64,000 bases of DNA from Cynocephalus volans (taxonomy: Eukaryota > Chordata > Mammalia > Dermoptera > Cynocephalidae): positions 33,098,293 to 33,162,292 of the forward strand of contig NC_084469.1 in NCBI RefSeq assembly GCF_027409185.1, in the 5' to 3' direction. The notes beneath the pieces were generated by a model. The model did not search any database. It was not told where the DNA came from and was given only the letters and a program-made list of their open reading frames with translations. The translations under genes were made by a program, and so were the position numbers. Shown one piece after another: positions 55,901-64,000 of the stretch. How positions within the stretch are numbered: position 1 is the first letter of the stretch; each line of letters starts with the position of its first letter.

Positions 55901-58900
55901 TTGTGCTAAGAACTTCTTATTCTACAATTTTGTTTTCTCCTTGTGACTACCTTGTAAGATAGTGTTAGACAGAACAGAAAGTGGTGTTCTCACACAGGTC
56001 ACACAGCTAGTAGATAAGTGGTGGAGTTGGGAAACAGAATCAATTGTATGAATCCAGTTTCCATGTTTATTCTACTATCCTGCTTCTCTATTAATAGATT
56101 AATAGTAAACATGTAACTTTACAGGATACAGTGGATGGTCAGATTCCTTTCTGTACCCAATGGAAGTGCTGTCTCTCCCACCCATTCTTTACTGACTCCC
56201 CAGGATCTTGTGAGCATTCACTCCTTGAGGTGCCTGTAGCACTGTGTAGAGTGCATAATTTAGCACCTTGTATAATTAAGTCATTTATTGTATATTGCCT
56301 TGTCTTGACTTCATTTTTATCGTCTATAAAATAGAGATAATAGACCTACCCTATAAGTTTGTTGTAGGGCTTAAGTAATATGTATAGAAGACTTACAACA
56401 GTGCCTGGTATATAGAAAGCTTTCAGTAATTGATGGCTCTTGTCCTGGGTATGCAAGAGCACATACTCTTGAGCCAGACCACCAAGTTCACCTCTTAGCT
56501 TTACCACTTTAACTTGTGTGGCACTGAGCAAAGCACTTCATTTCCCTGTGCCTCCGTTTCCTCATCTTTGAAATAAGGATACTAATAGTGAAGAAGTTAA
56601 TGTATATAGAGGACTTAAAATAGCAATGTAAGTGCTATGCAAGTGTTATTTGTTATGGCTTGTTATTATTGACTCTAGTTAGACTGTAAATTCCTTAAGT
56701 TATTTTTAAAAAACTGATTTGCTGCCCCCACTCCAAAACCTATCTTAGTGGTGAAACATAGGACTCAATAAATATTTCTTTTGCTGTACATTTAGTTGAA
56801 AAATCTGAGGTCATAAGTGTTTACTCTGTTGTGCTATACTCACCATAAGGAACATTCTAAAGTAGGGGTCAGCAGACTTTCTGTGAAGGGCCAGACAAGT
56901 GAATATTTTAGACTTTGCAGTCCACGTGGTCTCTGGCACTCAACTCTGCTGTTGTAGTGGAAAAGCAGTGATTGATACTATGTTAACAAATGAGCATGAC
57001 TGTAGTTTGCTGACCCCTGCCCTAAAGTCTAGACTGTGAGCTCATCAAGCTCAGGGCAGTCTTTTCATCTTTGCACCATGTGACTAACACCTACCAGGTA
57101 CTTTTGCATGTTTGCCAAATGAATGAACACACAGATTCTGAACAAACACAGACTTTGAGTGTATGGACATTGGGAAACAGATCACTTTAGACTCAGCAGG
57201 GTGGGCCTAGTGTCAGAAGTAAGTGCTCAGTGTCAGCTTTCTCCATTTGCCCCTGGGCCCTGACATTCCACATCTCTGCTCCTATGGCCTCAAGAGATGT
57301 GTGTGAAAGTTGTCTCCTTGCCCTTGGCCTCCTTCATCTCATGCTCACAAGGATGGGGCAGTTTGGAGGGGGCAGATTAGAGGGGGAAGGATTCAGCAAG
57401 GTGAAGCTAGCCTGAGAGCCGTAAGTCCCAGTGATTGGTAGTGTGGTTTTGCCCAAATCTTTCCCTTGTGTGGAGGAAGCTTTTGAGGGTGAAGCTTAGC
57501 ATTGGATACAGGGCAACCCTGGTGAAGCATGGTGAAGAACTCCAACTGCCTTTTGCCTTGCAGAACAGTCCATCATCAGCAAGTATGAGAAGAGCTTGCA
57601 GTTTGATGAAAAGTGTCTCAGCATCATGCTAGCTGAGTGGGAAGCAAACCCCCTCATCTGCCCTGTGTGTACAAAGTAAGAGTTTTCAAAACCTTTTCAG
57701 CATTATTAGTTTCCATCCCCCACTCTAAGGTGAGCAGAATTTCCCCCCAAATTTGCTGCCTAAAAAGGTTTGGGGATCCAGGTTTGCTGGCTATGGTGCT
57801 CTGGGATCCTAATTCTGCTTCTAGGTACAACCTGAGAATAACAAGCGGTGTGGTCGTGTGTCAGTGTGGTCTGTACATCCCATCTCATGTAAGTGTTCCA
57901 TGCACACAAATTTTTTGCCCCCTCTTCCCACGTATATCTACTTTTTTGAAGACCCTCCAGTGGGGGGCTGGAGCTGATTTTGCATATCTCTTTCCAGTTA
58001 CGTGTTCAGTGATGTGGTAGCTTCAGATCAGCCATGGTGAGCTGACACTTGCTGAGCACTTACTTCTGACACCAGGCCCACCCTGCTGAGTCTAAAGTTA
58101 TCTGTTTTCCAATGTCCTTACACTCGGAATCTGTGTTCAGAATCTGAATTGACAAACACTACAGAGCAGGGCTGTTACCCCCTGAAGACTCACCACTGCT
58201 TAGGATTTTCATAGAGATCCCAGTTTAGGAATGAAAACACCTGTATCTGACCCTCCATAAAAAATTTTCATATGTGAAGACACACCTATGTTCAAGATTT
58301 AAGCTTCAGTGACTTTAAAATAGAGAAGGAACCCTCTTATCTGACATGATGGGTACTGCAAGTTTTCCAGTTAATTGAGCAGTTGGTTAAAATGGCAAAT
58401 TATGAAAATGAAACATTTTACAGTAAGTTTCAGACATATAAATGTATTTGCCAATCTTTGAGTGGGGCTCTGCTGGCTGTAGTGTGTAGTCCTCTTTTTT
58501 ACATAAACAACTCCTGTAATTCATACTCTGGAGGTTTCAGTTTTATTTCTATAAAGTGGATCAAGAAACTGAGTATACAACTTTAGGATTTTTCCTCCCC
58601 ATCTTTTACCTAATTCAACAGCTCTTTTTTTTTCCCCAAAGCAACTGATCTTTTTGAGTGTTTCCTAAACTTTCCACTTATTATCACAAAAATAAAACTT
58701 CATTTTCACTTCCTGTATCATTGGTTTACATAATATGTAATTATATTACTGAGTTACAGTAATTAGCATGTTCAATTAGCACAAGCAAATTTGGGAGCAA
58801 ACTGCTGATTCTTGGTAAGGATATACTTGGCTGGTTGGGTCAGAAGCAAAGGGAGGCTAGAAAAGAGCCTACTAGCTCTGAATGTTCTTCATGCCATGAG

Positions 58901-61900
58901 CAGCATGTGTATGGAGAGCATTGGTTAATCCAGAGAGGTGGTTAAATGGAGATTGCATAAGAGATCTTAGCACAATTATAAGCCTAAGAGTATCTTTGAA
59001 GCTCCAGGGAATCAAGCCATCAGAGCAAACCAGAGCTTTTTTGGTTGGTATGGGGAACCAGGATTTTCAACCTGTTGACTATCAAGTAACTAAAATTAGG
59101 TTGTGGTTGAACTTTTTATTTTTTAGTCTCCAGAGTTGACAGAGCAGAAGCTTCGTGCCTGCTTAGAGAATAGCATAAATGAGCACAGTGCACATTGTTC
59201 CTACACACCTGAATTTTCAGTCACTGAAGAAACAGAAGCAACATCCAGTCTTCTCATGAGCTGTCTGGTAAGCCTATCATGAGACCCAGTCAATGGCAAG
59301 AGTAGGTCAGTGGTTGGTTTTATTCCCATCTTGGTAGAAATATGGCTTAGAAACAGGTTTAATGCAGTTTATTTTCTGAGGAACTTACTTGCATATAAAA
59401 GTGAAGGTCACAAGCCATTTCCACTAAAAGATCAGTCATTTCCTGAAAGGGTAAGGGAAGAGGCAGCATAGGATCATGGCAGGAGCATTGTCTGGGAATT
59501 AGGAGGCCTGCCTGCACTGCCTGTTCTTGTTAGATCAGCAGCCGTGGTCTTGAATTTAGCTGGTCATTCCTAGTCCTAAGACCCAGATTGGCCATCCTGG
59601 CACCACTTTTGTGGAAGGATACAGGACAGGAAGCACAGCAGGGCAGCATCAGATTTGTCTCAGCAAGTCTTCAGAGGTCCAAGGGTTAGTCTCTACCCCC
59701 TGAGTGACAACTCAGGTGTGAGGGACAGGACCACACAAGTGGGTATGGGAGTCACCTGTCTTAGAAGCCTTATGTGTGCATAGGAACCAGTATCTCATAA
59801 TAATCAAAGTAATATAATAATCAATATGGTAATATATTATTATAGCTTCAAGGTCCTAGACAAGGGGAACTATGGGATTATGAGCACACTGTACTTTGGG
59901 AAGTCCAAAGCCATGGCTTCCTATTGGGTATTTAGAGTTCCTTCATGGCCGTCTCATTCCAAATGCAGTTTACCGATAGGGGTCATTTTTCTCATAAGCA
60001 GTATTGCCTAGTAACACAGCCAGCACTTCACCTTTATGGTTTATTCCATAAGGTATATAATTCTGCTTATTTATTACAAAAAAAAAAAAGTATTGAGAAC
60101 TCATTTAAATTTAGAAATAACATATCTGTCCTGGAGCTCATCTCAGGTCAGTGATAAGAGAACACAATGAACAGGTAGTCAGTACCCCCGGAGAGCTGTA
60201 GAGGGAGGGCTTACTGGTGTTGAAGGTGATCTTACTTATGGGTGACAGCTTCCCAAAGGAGGCATTTAACCTTGGCCTTGAAGTGTGGAATGGGCTCTGG
60301 ACATGAAAATATGGTGAGTTGTGGGAGTAGAGCTTAAGTGGAAGATCCCCACACAGAACAAGGTAGAAAGGCAGAAAATTGTGGCACGTATACGAAGAAC
60401 ATCACATTCTTCTTAGTTGGAGCATTGGGCCCATTAGGGAGTGGGCAGTTCCTGTTAGGAACAGGAAACAGATTCAGATAAGTGAATAGAGGTAGTATTG
60501 GACCCTAGGTCTCTGGTTCCAGCATCCCTGCTGTATCTTGCTCCAGATTGAGTCTTGGTGGAAGGATGCTGTTTTCCTTCAGATTGTATGGAAGGAGACA
60601 CAGTAGGGGAAAGATTAAAACCTATCACTACTTCCTATTGACTACAGGCATATGTACTCCTGCTTCAGCCATCCAGAACTGCTTGTAGATTCTCCAGTGT
60701 GCAAGTGCTTTCAGGCCTCCCCACTCTTGCTCATGCTGTTTTCTGTCTGGAATGCTTTTGACTCCTCCCGTTCTGTTCAAGGATCATTTGCACAAATGTT
60801 TACTAAGCACTGTAATATGCCAGATACTCAATAAAACCTGACCCCTCACATAGAATTGGCCAGTTTCTCCTTGGGCTTCCACTGTACCTGATGCCATGTC
60901 CCCTATAACACTGTTGCAGCTCTCTGTTCATATGTCTTTGTCCTTGAGGGCAGGGACCATATTTTTTACTCCTAGTGCTTGGCATATAAGTAGATGCTTA
61001 ATATTTGTGTACAAATGAGTTAAGGTGGAGGGAGGATGGTTGAAGAGGCACAGTTCAGATGGCTTCGGCTTCTTCCTTCTCAGTAAGATGAACAAGTGAG
61101 TCATCCACAGATTATAATGATAGCAGAGCTGGAGTGTGGAGTTCCCTGAGTGTCAGAGTTTCAGACCAAGTGTTGGAGGGGATGGGAAGCGCAAATTAAA
61201 GCAGCTGTAAAGGATTGCCTAAGTTGCTGAGTGTACAGCTGTGGCTCAGCATACATTTGTCACGGACCCATTGTCTACTCACCAGAGCAGCAGCAAAGCC
61301 ACGGAGATGGTGAGGTTTGCAGGGCGAGTGCTGTGGGAGGCAGCAGCAGTCTTAGGAGGAGCATGATTGACAATGCTGGCTCCAGGGTGGGCAGGGAGAC
61401 CATTGTTGGGTATGGGGAGAAGGGGGTGGGGCGTGTCACAGCAAAGATGAGAAACAGTAGAGGGAAGGACAAAGTTGTATTCAGTGTGCTTCCAGAGTTC
61501 AACATTTTGAAAGGTAGACATTTGGAGTGGTTTAGAGTTTGTGTGCCATCAGCCTTTGCTTTTCATTTAAAGGGAAATCAAGGACAGTTGAGTTAAAATC
61601 CAGTGAGGTTAGACTGTAGGGTAATTCAACATAGACATTAATGATGAAGTAGATGATAGGTGTGGGTTACAGAAGAGGGTTATGTATAACAAGGACTTGG
61701 GATATTTGAGATGTGACAGTGGTCTTGGGTGGTCGTGAGGATGGAATGTGCTAAACCACCTGTTAGTAGTCTTCCAAAGATAGCCAAATACAGTCAAGGT
61801 TAAGGAGGATTCCTTAGCACAGTGGTGGGGCTGAGCCGTCAAGGAATCGGGAGCCAGTTTTATACTCATAGGTCCTTACTGATCATTTTATGGGAGATCA

Positions 61901-62423
61901 CAGAAAGGTATGGTAGAATTCACAGGCCTCCAAGTTGTTTCTCCCTATAGTGAGCATGTGTGGTTTATACCTCCTCTTGACACATGCCTGTTTTGACCTC
62001 AAGTTGGAGTCTCACCTCCCTGAGGTTGAGCCATAAAAGTTCCAACCTGTCAAGAGTTTGAAGAATCTTTCTGGTCACCAGTCTCCTGAGAGTGAAGGTA
62101 TTTGATTAGTTCATCTCCAGGATTTGATATTAGTTTGAAGACTGCATTTCTGCTGATGGTTTCAAAGGCAGTTTGAAGGCTGTAGGACAGAGGTCTGGCA
62201 AAGCCCAAGAGCAAGGCTTGTCAGTAGCCTCTTTGACAAACACCACTGAACTCATTTATGATAATAACTGAACTTGGCATCATCTCACGTGTAGGAATTC
62301 TAATTGCAGCATAAATGTCATTTATTGATTACAAGTTTAACCATGATAACTTTCATACAATTTAAGCTAACTTTTTCTTCTATTTAAATCCAGGCTTGTG
62401 ATACTTGGGCTGTGATCCTCTAG
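52855..62423 (+). CDS. RPAIN: RPA-interacting protein, complete seven-exon coding sequence
   Basis: RPAIN (RIP) binds replication protein A and carries it into the nucleus. Exons 52855-52935, 54040-54210, 55564-55624, 57564-57675, 57825-57888, 59127-59267 and 62394-62423 join to 660 nt, giving 219 aa plus TAG, the same length as human (from memory). The N-terminus [20 protein letters not shown] is followed by a charged helical middle ([21 protein letters not shown]). A C-terminal zinc-finger-like region has C137-x2-C140, C154-x-C156 and a later H183/H186/C187 cluster. It ends ACDTWAVIL. All introns are GT-AG with consistent phase. ATG context is agATGG. Human RPAIN makes several spliced isoforms (known), which cannot be judged here. 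The gene is fired from the NUP88 divergent promoter and ends tail-to-tail with C1QBP. Confidence 0.97.
53488..53672 (-). mobile_element. MER20-like hAT element in RPAIN intron 1
   Basis: Antisense MER20: 'ataattctttgttgtggagg', 'cacccactagatgccagcag', 'catgccaaatgtccc'-like text near 53620 and 'ctaagctgagaaacac'. It lies about 600-800 bp from the RPAIN start. Confidence 0.75.
54040..54210 (+). CDS. RPAIN: RPAIN coding exon 2
   Basis: Encodes [20 protein letters not shown] and on to CPEALVQ. Acceptor TTCAAG, donor GTCAGG. Phase is 0/0. An overlapping +1 reading frame here is open but has no homology I recognise. Confidence 0.95.
54755..54890 (+). repeat. MIR fragment
   Basis: 'ttgccttacatcaccacaat', 'tcacaataaccccctcagg' and 'cactttacagaggccaaaac'. 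Confidence 0.6.
54892..55273 (-). mobile_element. Solo LTR, MaLR/ERVL-like
   Basis: Antisense, 'tgtattagtccgtttctg' to 'ttcaaagca', with 5-bp duplication GGAAC at 54887-54891 and 55274-55278. About 60 bp shorter than the copies at 12740 and 44490. RPAIN intron 2, interrupting MIR text. Confidence 0.82.
55564..55624 (+). CDS. RPAIN: RPAIN coding exon 3
   Basis: Encodes [20 protein letters not shown] plus one base. Acceptor TTGCAG, donor GTAACA. Confidence 0.94.
55709..55800 (-). mobile_element. t-SINE monomer
   Basis: T20, 'gcggctggccagtatgggg', 'atctgaacctgtgaccttgg' and 'tctctaaccaactgacag'. RPAIN intron 3. Confidence 0.85.
55880..56050 (+). repeat. MIR fragment
   Basis: 'gtgctaggctttgtgctaag', 'ccttgtaagatagtgttag' and 'caggtcacacagctagtag'. 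Confidence 0.6.
56440..56665 (+). repeat. MIR
   Basis: 'cttgagccagaccaccaag', 'cactttaacttgtgtggc', 'tgcctccgtttcctcatc' and 'gtaagtgctatgcaagtg'. A second MIR-like 3' piece precedes it (56340-56430). Confidence 0.65.
56864..57020 (+). mobile_element. Short hAT-type DNA transposon
   Basis: TIRs 'aggggtcagcagactttct' and 'agtttgctgacccctg', with 'gtgaagggccagacaag' inside. An 8-bp duplication with one mismatch (TCTAAAGT at 56856-56863, CCTAAAGT at 57021-57028) fits hAT. A short L2 3' end follows to about 57130. Confidence 0.75.
57564..57675 (+). CDS. RPAIN: RPAIN coding exon 4
   Basis: Completes Glu, then [20 protein letters not shown] and on to NPLICPVCT plus two bases. It carries the first CxxC of the zinc-finger-like domain. 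Acceptor TTGCAG, donor GTAAGA. Confidence 0.95.
57825..57888 (+). CDS. RPAIN: RPAIN coding exon 5
   Basis: Encodes [20 protein letters not shown] plus H. It carries the CxC pair. Acceptor TTCTAG, donor GTAAGT. Confidence 0.95.
57889..59126 (+). other. RPAIN: RPAIN intron 5
   Basis: No repeat family, exon or RNA gene recognised. Confidence 0.5.
59127..59267 (+). CDS. RPAIN: RPAIN coding exon 6
   Basis: Encodes [20 protein letters not shown] and on to SSLLMSCL. It includes the HSAHC cluster. Acceptor TTTTAG, donor GTAAGC. Phase is 0/0. Confidence 0.95.
59268..62393 (+). other. RPAIN: RPAIN intron 6
   Basis: 60645-61020 is an L2 3' fragment in sense ('tttgtccttgagggcaggg', 'tagtgcttggcatataagt'). 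The stretch 61020-62100 has L2-antisense-like patches. No exon is evident. Confidence 0.5.
62394..62423 (+). CDS. RPAIN: RPAIN last coding exon with stop
   Basis: Encodes ACDTWAVIL then TAG. The acceptor is AATCCAG. Too short to find without the protein as guide, but phase and sequence fit. Confidence 0.93.
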   Translation, partial: ACDTWAVIL

Positions 62424-62540
62424 AGCCAGCCTGGACTCACATCATTCTTCTCGGGTGACAGCAACTCATTCTCTCTGAGAAAGGCCTTATATATACAAAT
62501 CTTTATATTTTGCATTAAAACTTTTCAAACATCTCTGCTC
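62424..62540 (+). other. RPAIN: RPAIN 3' UTR
   Basis: Short 3' UTR with a single good signal, ATTAAA at 62514-62519. Cleavage would fall about 15-25 nt later. Confidence 0.65.
62514..62519 (+). terminator. RPAIN poly(A) signal ATTAAA
   Basis: It lies 91 nt past the stop and is the only good hexamer before the convergent C1QBP 3' end. A T/G-rich stretch (CTTGGTGTTCTGTGGTG) follows, as expected of a downstream element. Confidence 0.65.
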
Positions 62541-62594
62541 TTGGTGTTCTGTGGTGCAGGTTGAAGAGGAAGGAATAAAAAAGACAAACTACCT

Positions 62595-62830
62595 TGGGGG
62601 AGACAAACCAATTTTATTGTCCATCATTATATTATACAAAAACCTAGAAGAGATTTGTACAGAAAAAGCAAATGAACAGTAAATGACTGCAGCAGAAATA
62701 ATTTAAATCTAGTATTTTTCCCATGATGTTAGGATGATAACCATTTCAAAGCATTATGTGTCTGACTTCAGAGCAGGTTTTGTTCACTAGTGAAAGCCTG
62801 CCATAAAATCAAGGCTTTTCACTGTCTGCT
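62595..62830 (-). other. C1QBP: C1QBP 3' UTR
   Basis: Runs from the C1QBP stop at 62831 down to about 62595, using the AATAAA that reads TTTATT at 62613-62618 on the plus strand. Confidence 0.65.
62613..62618 (-). terminator. C1QBP poly(A) signal AATAAA
   Basis: Canonical hexamer on the minus strand about 215 nt past the C1QBP stop. It lies about 95 bp from the RPAIN signal facing it. Confidence 0.7.
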
Positions 62831-62980
62831 CTATTGGCTCTTAACAAAACCTTTGAGGTCTTCAAGAAAAGTAATGTACTCCTGATGCTCCAGGGCTGTG
62901 CTGAGTTCCACCAACTCATCTGCAAACGTGTTGTCCACCCCTCGGTCCGCAAGGAAATCCATTAGGTGGTCATACAAGGC
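62831..62980 (-). CDS. C1QBP: C1QBP last coding exon with stop
   Basis: Encodes ALYDHLMDFLADRGVDNTFA and on to EDLKGFVKSQ, then TAG at 62831-62833. Acceptor TTGTAG. Confidence 0.96.
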   Translation of the reverse strand, partial: ALYDHLMDFLADRGVDNTFADELVELSTALEHQEYITFLEDLKGFVKSQ

Positions 62981-63598
62981 CTACAAAGAACATTTACTAG
63001 TTTTTAAAAAAAAAAAACCCTGCAATGCTAATTAAAATACTTTCTCTCTTTGAATTAGGACCCTCCCCTGCAAGGCCCAAGAGAACCCCCCCCCCCCACC
63101 ATCTTATCAAGCATATCAAGCACTCACCCAGTCCAGGGAGTCTGTGTTGAGTGTGTAATTTGTGTCCTTCCATTCAGACTCATCGGTTGACTGAAAGCTA
63201 ACTTCCTTGATAGAGAAAATGTCACTCTCAGCCTCCTCCTCTTGTCCAACCTGAGAAGAAACAGTATTTGTGGAATCTGAAGGGTTTTCCAGGATAAGCC
63301 AGACTCATGCAAAGAAAAGGACAGTTTGCAGCTTGAAACTCACCAGGTTTTAACTTTGTTTCCTCACCTCCCACCTCTTCCCCTACTTTGGTGGCTGAAG
63401 CTAGAAAATCTTGTAAGTGTTCACTAAGAGGGCCTAGAAAGGTCCCAGGAAACAATTCTGGTCCCCAGGGGTGCCAAGGAGCTAGCACCCCATCCTACAT
63501 ACCTCATCCTCTGGATAGTGACAGTCCAACACAAGCGCCTTCTTGCCGTCCTTCTTTATAACTTCAACCACAAAATTGGGAGTTGATGTCAACTCAGG
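62831..63598 (-). CDS. C1QBP: C1QBP/p32 (gC1qR), last three coding exons
   Basis: C1QBP is an acidic, trimeric MAM33-family protein of the mitochondrial matrix, needed for mitochondrial translation. It also acts as a multi-ligand surface and nuclear protein. Exons 63598-63503, 63250-63128 and 62980-62831 read in phase 0 at each junction and give 122 codons plus TAG. They cover the acidic beta-sheet part (PELTSTPNFVVEVIK; VGQEEEAESDIFSIKEVSFQ) and the C-terminal helix (ALYDHLMDFLADRGVDNTFA to LEDLKGFVKSQ). The N-terminal exons with the mitochondrial presequence lie beyond 64000. Compared with my memory of human, the KNDDGKK loop reads KKDGKK, one residue shorter. No frameshift is present. Confidence 0.96.
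63086..63097 (+). repeat. C12 homopolymer
   Basis: Twelve C in a row in the C1QBP intron between the last two exons, about 30 bp from the donor side of exon 63128-63250. Prone to length error. Confidence 0.8.
63128..63250 (-). CDS. C1QBP: C1QBP coding exon (second from last)
   Basis: Encodes VGQEEEAESDIFSIKEVSFQ and on to NTDSLDW. Acceptor TTCTCAG, donor GTGAGT. Phase is 0/0. Confidence 0.95.
63503..63598 (-). CDS. C1QBP: C1QBP coding exon (third from last)
   Basis: Encodes PELTSTPNFVVEVIKKDGKK and on to LDCHYPEDE. Acceptor CTCCAG, donor GTATGT. Phase is 0/0. Confidence 0.95.
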
Positions 63599-64000
63599 CT
63601 GGAGAAGCAAGTCAGTACATGTCATTGTAGGAAGGGCTTGGATGCTTGGACGAAAGCTTCAATTTAGTGTCTGATGGCCACCTCTATTTGATTATTTAGC
63701 CATTTTGATCCTCAAGAATTTTTAACACAGTATTAAGCAGTGCCTCACTTCTATAAGCACCCCATTTGTTTTTTTAAATATTTTTTCATCCTATTCATTT
63801 AAAGAACACACGGGGTTTAGAATTAAGAAATCTGAATTCCAGCCCCTCTATATGACAACTGACTGAGATTTAGATCAGATCAGTCCCTTAACCTTCCTGG
63901 GCCTGTTTCTCCATACTCTGCAAAGCTAGACTAAAGCTCCAGATTTCTTTCCAGCTTGACTGTTTTTGTAGTCTGTCTTTATTGCGGACCAGGATCAAAG
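63599..64000 (-). other. C1QBP: C1QBP intron (partial)
   Basis: Sequence upstream of the third-last C1QBP exon, running off the window. 'agtcccttaaccttcctggg' and 'cctgtttctccatactctgc' near 63880-63920 look MIR-derived. Nothing else recognised. Confidence 0.5.

Noticed and set aside
1-64000. CRISPR arrays, operons, toxin systems or a novel multi-gene system
   Set aside because: The window is ordinary vertebrate DNA with intron-rich housekeeping genes and repeats. No direct-repeat/spacer array or clustered unknown ORFs were seen.

Overview
This is a window of mammalian nuclear DNA covering four protein-coding genes in conserved order: the 3' half of RABEP1 (+), all of NUP88 (-), all of RPAIN (+) and the last three coding exons of C1QBP (-). 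This is the order of human 17p13.2. All 35 coding exons I placed have GT-AG boundaries, and reading phase is kept across every exon junction inside the window. No coding exon shows a frameshift or a premature stop.

The species signal lies in the repeats. About 18 copies or fragments belong to one tRNA-derived SINE family (tRNA-Ile-like, monomers and dimers, with right arms ending near CCCCTTACCGGTCA plus an A tail). I recognise this as the t-SINE/CYN family of colugos (Dermoptera). No Alu or B1 was seen, so a colugo such as Galeopterus is the best guess. That is inference from memory of the family, not a database result.

Layout. Positions 1-18446 hold the last eight RABEP1 coding exons, which encode the C-terminal coiled coils and Rab5-binding end of rabaptin-5. 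Positions 18447-21523 hold the RABEP1 3' UTR, running tail-to-tail into NUP88. Positions 21524-52254 hold the 17 coding exons of NUP88 (742 codons plus stop), a cytoplasmic-side nuclear pore protein. Its introns are filled with nested L1, LTR, MaLR, DNA-transposon and t-SINE insertions. Positions 52255-52854 are a GC-rich head-to-head promoter of 600 bp shared by NUP88 and RPAIN. Positions 52855-62423 hold the seven coding exons of RPAIN (219 aa), the RPA-interacting import factor. Positions 62424-62830 are a second tail-to-tail junction. From 62831 to the window end lie the C1QBP 3' exons, coding the C-terminal part of the mitochondrial p32 protein.

The four genes are not an operon or pathway. 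Their links are structural: one divergent promoter (NUP88/RPAIN) and two convergent 3' ends (RABEP1/NUP88 and RPAIN/C1QBP). I found no CRISPR array, true tRNA or rRNA gene, intact transposon ORF or novel gene system. The most notable observations are the t-SINE subfamilies with clear target-site duplications, one t-SINE with an apparent 3' transduction, an LTR family with 5-bp duplications, and the promoter and poly(A) architecture.
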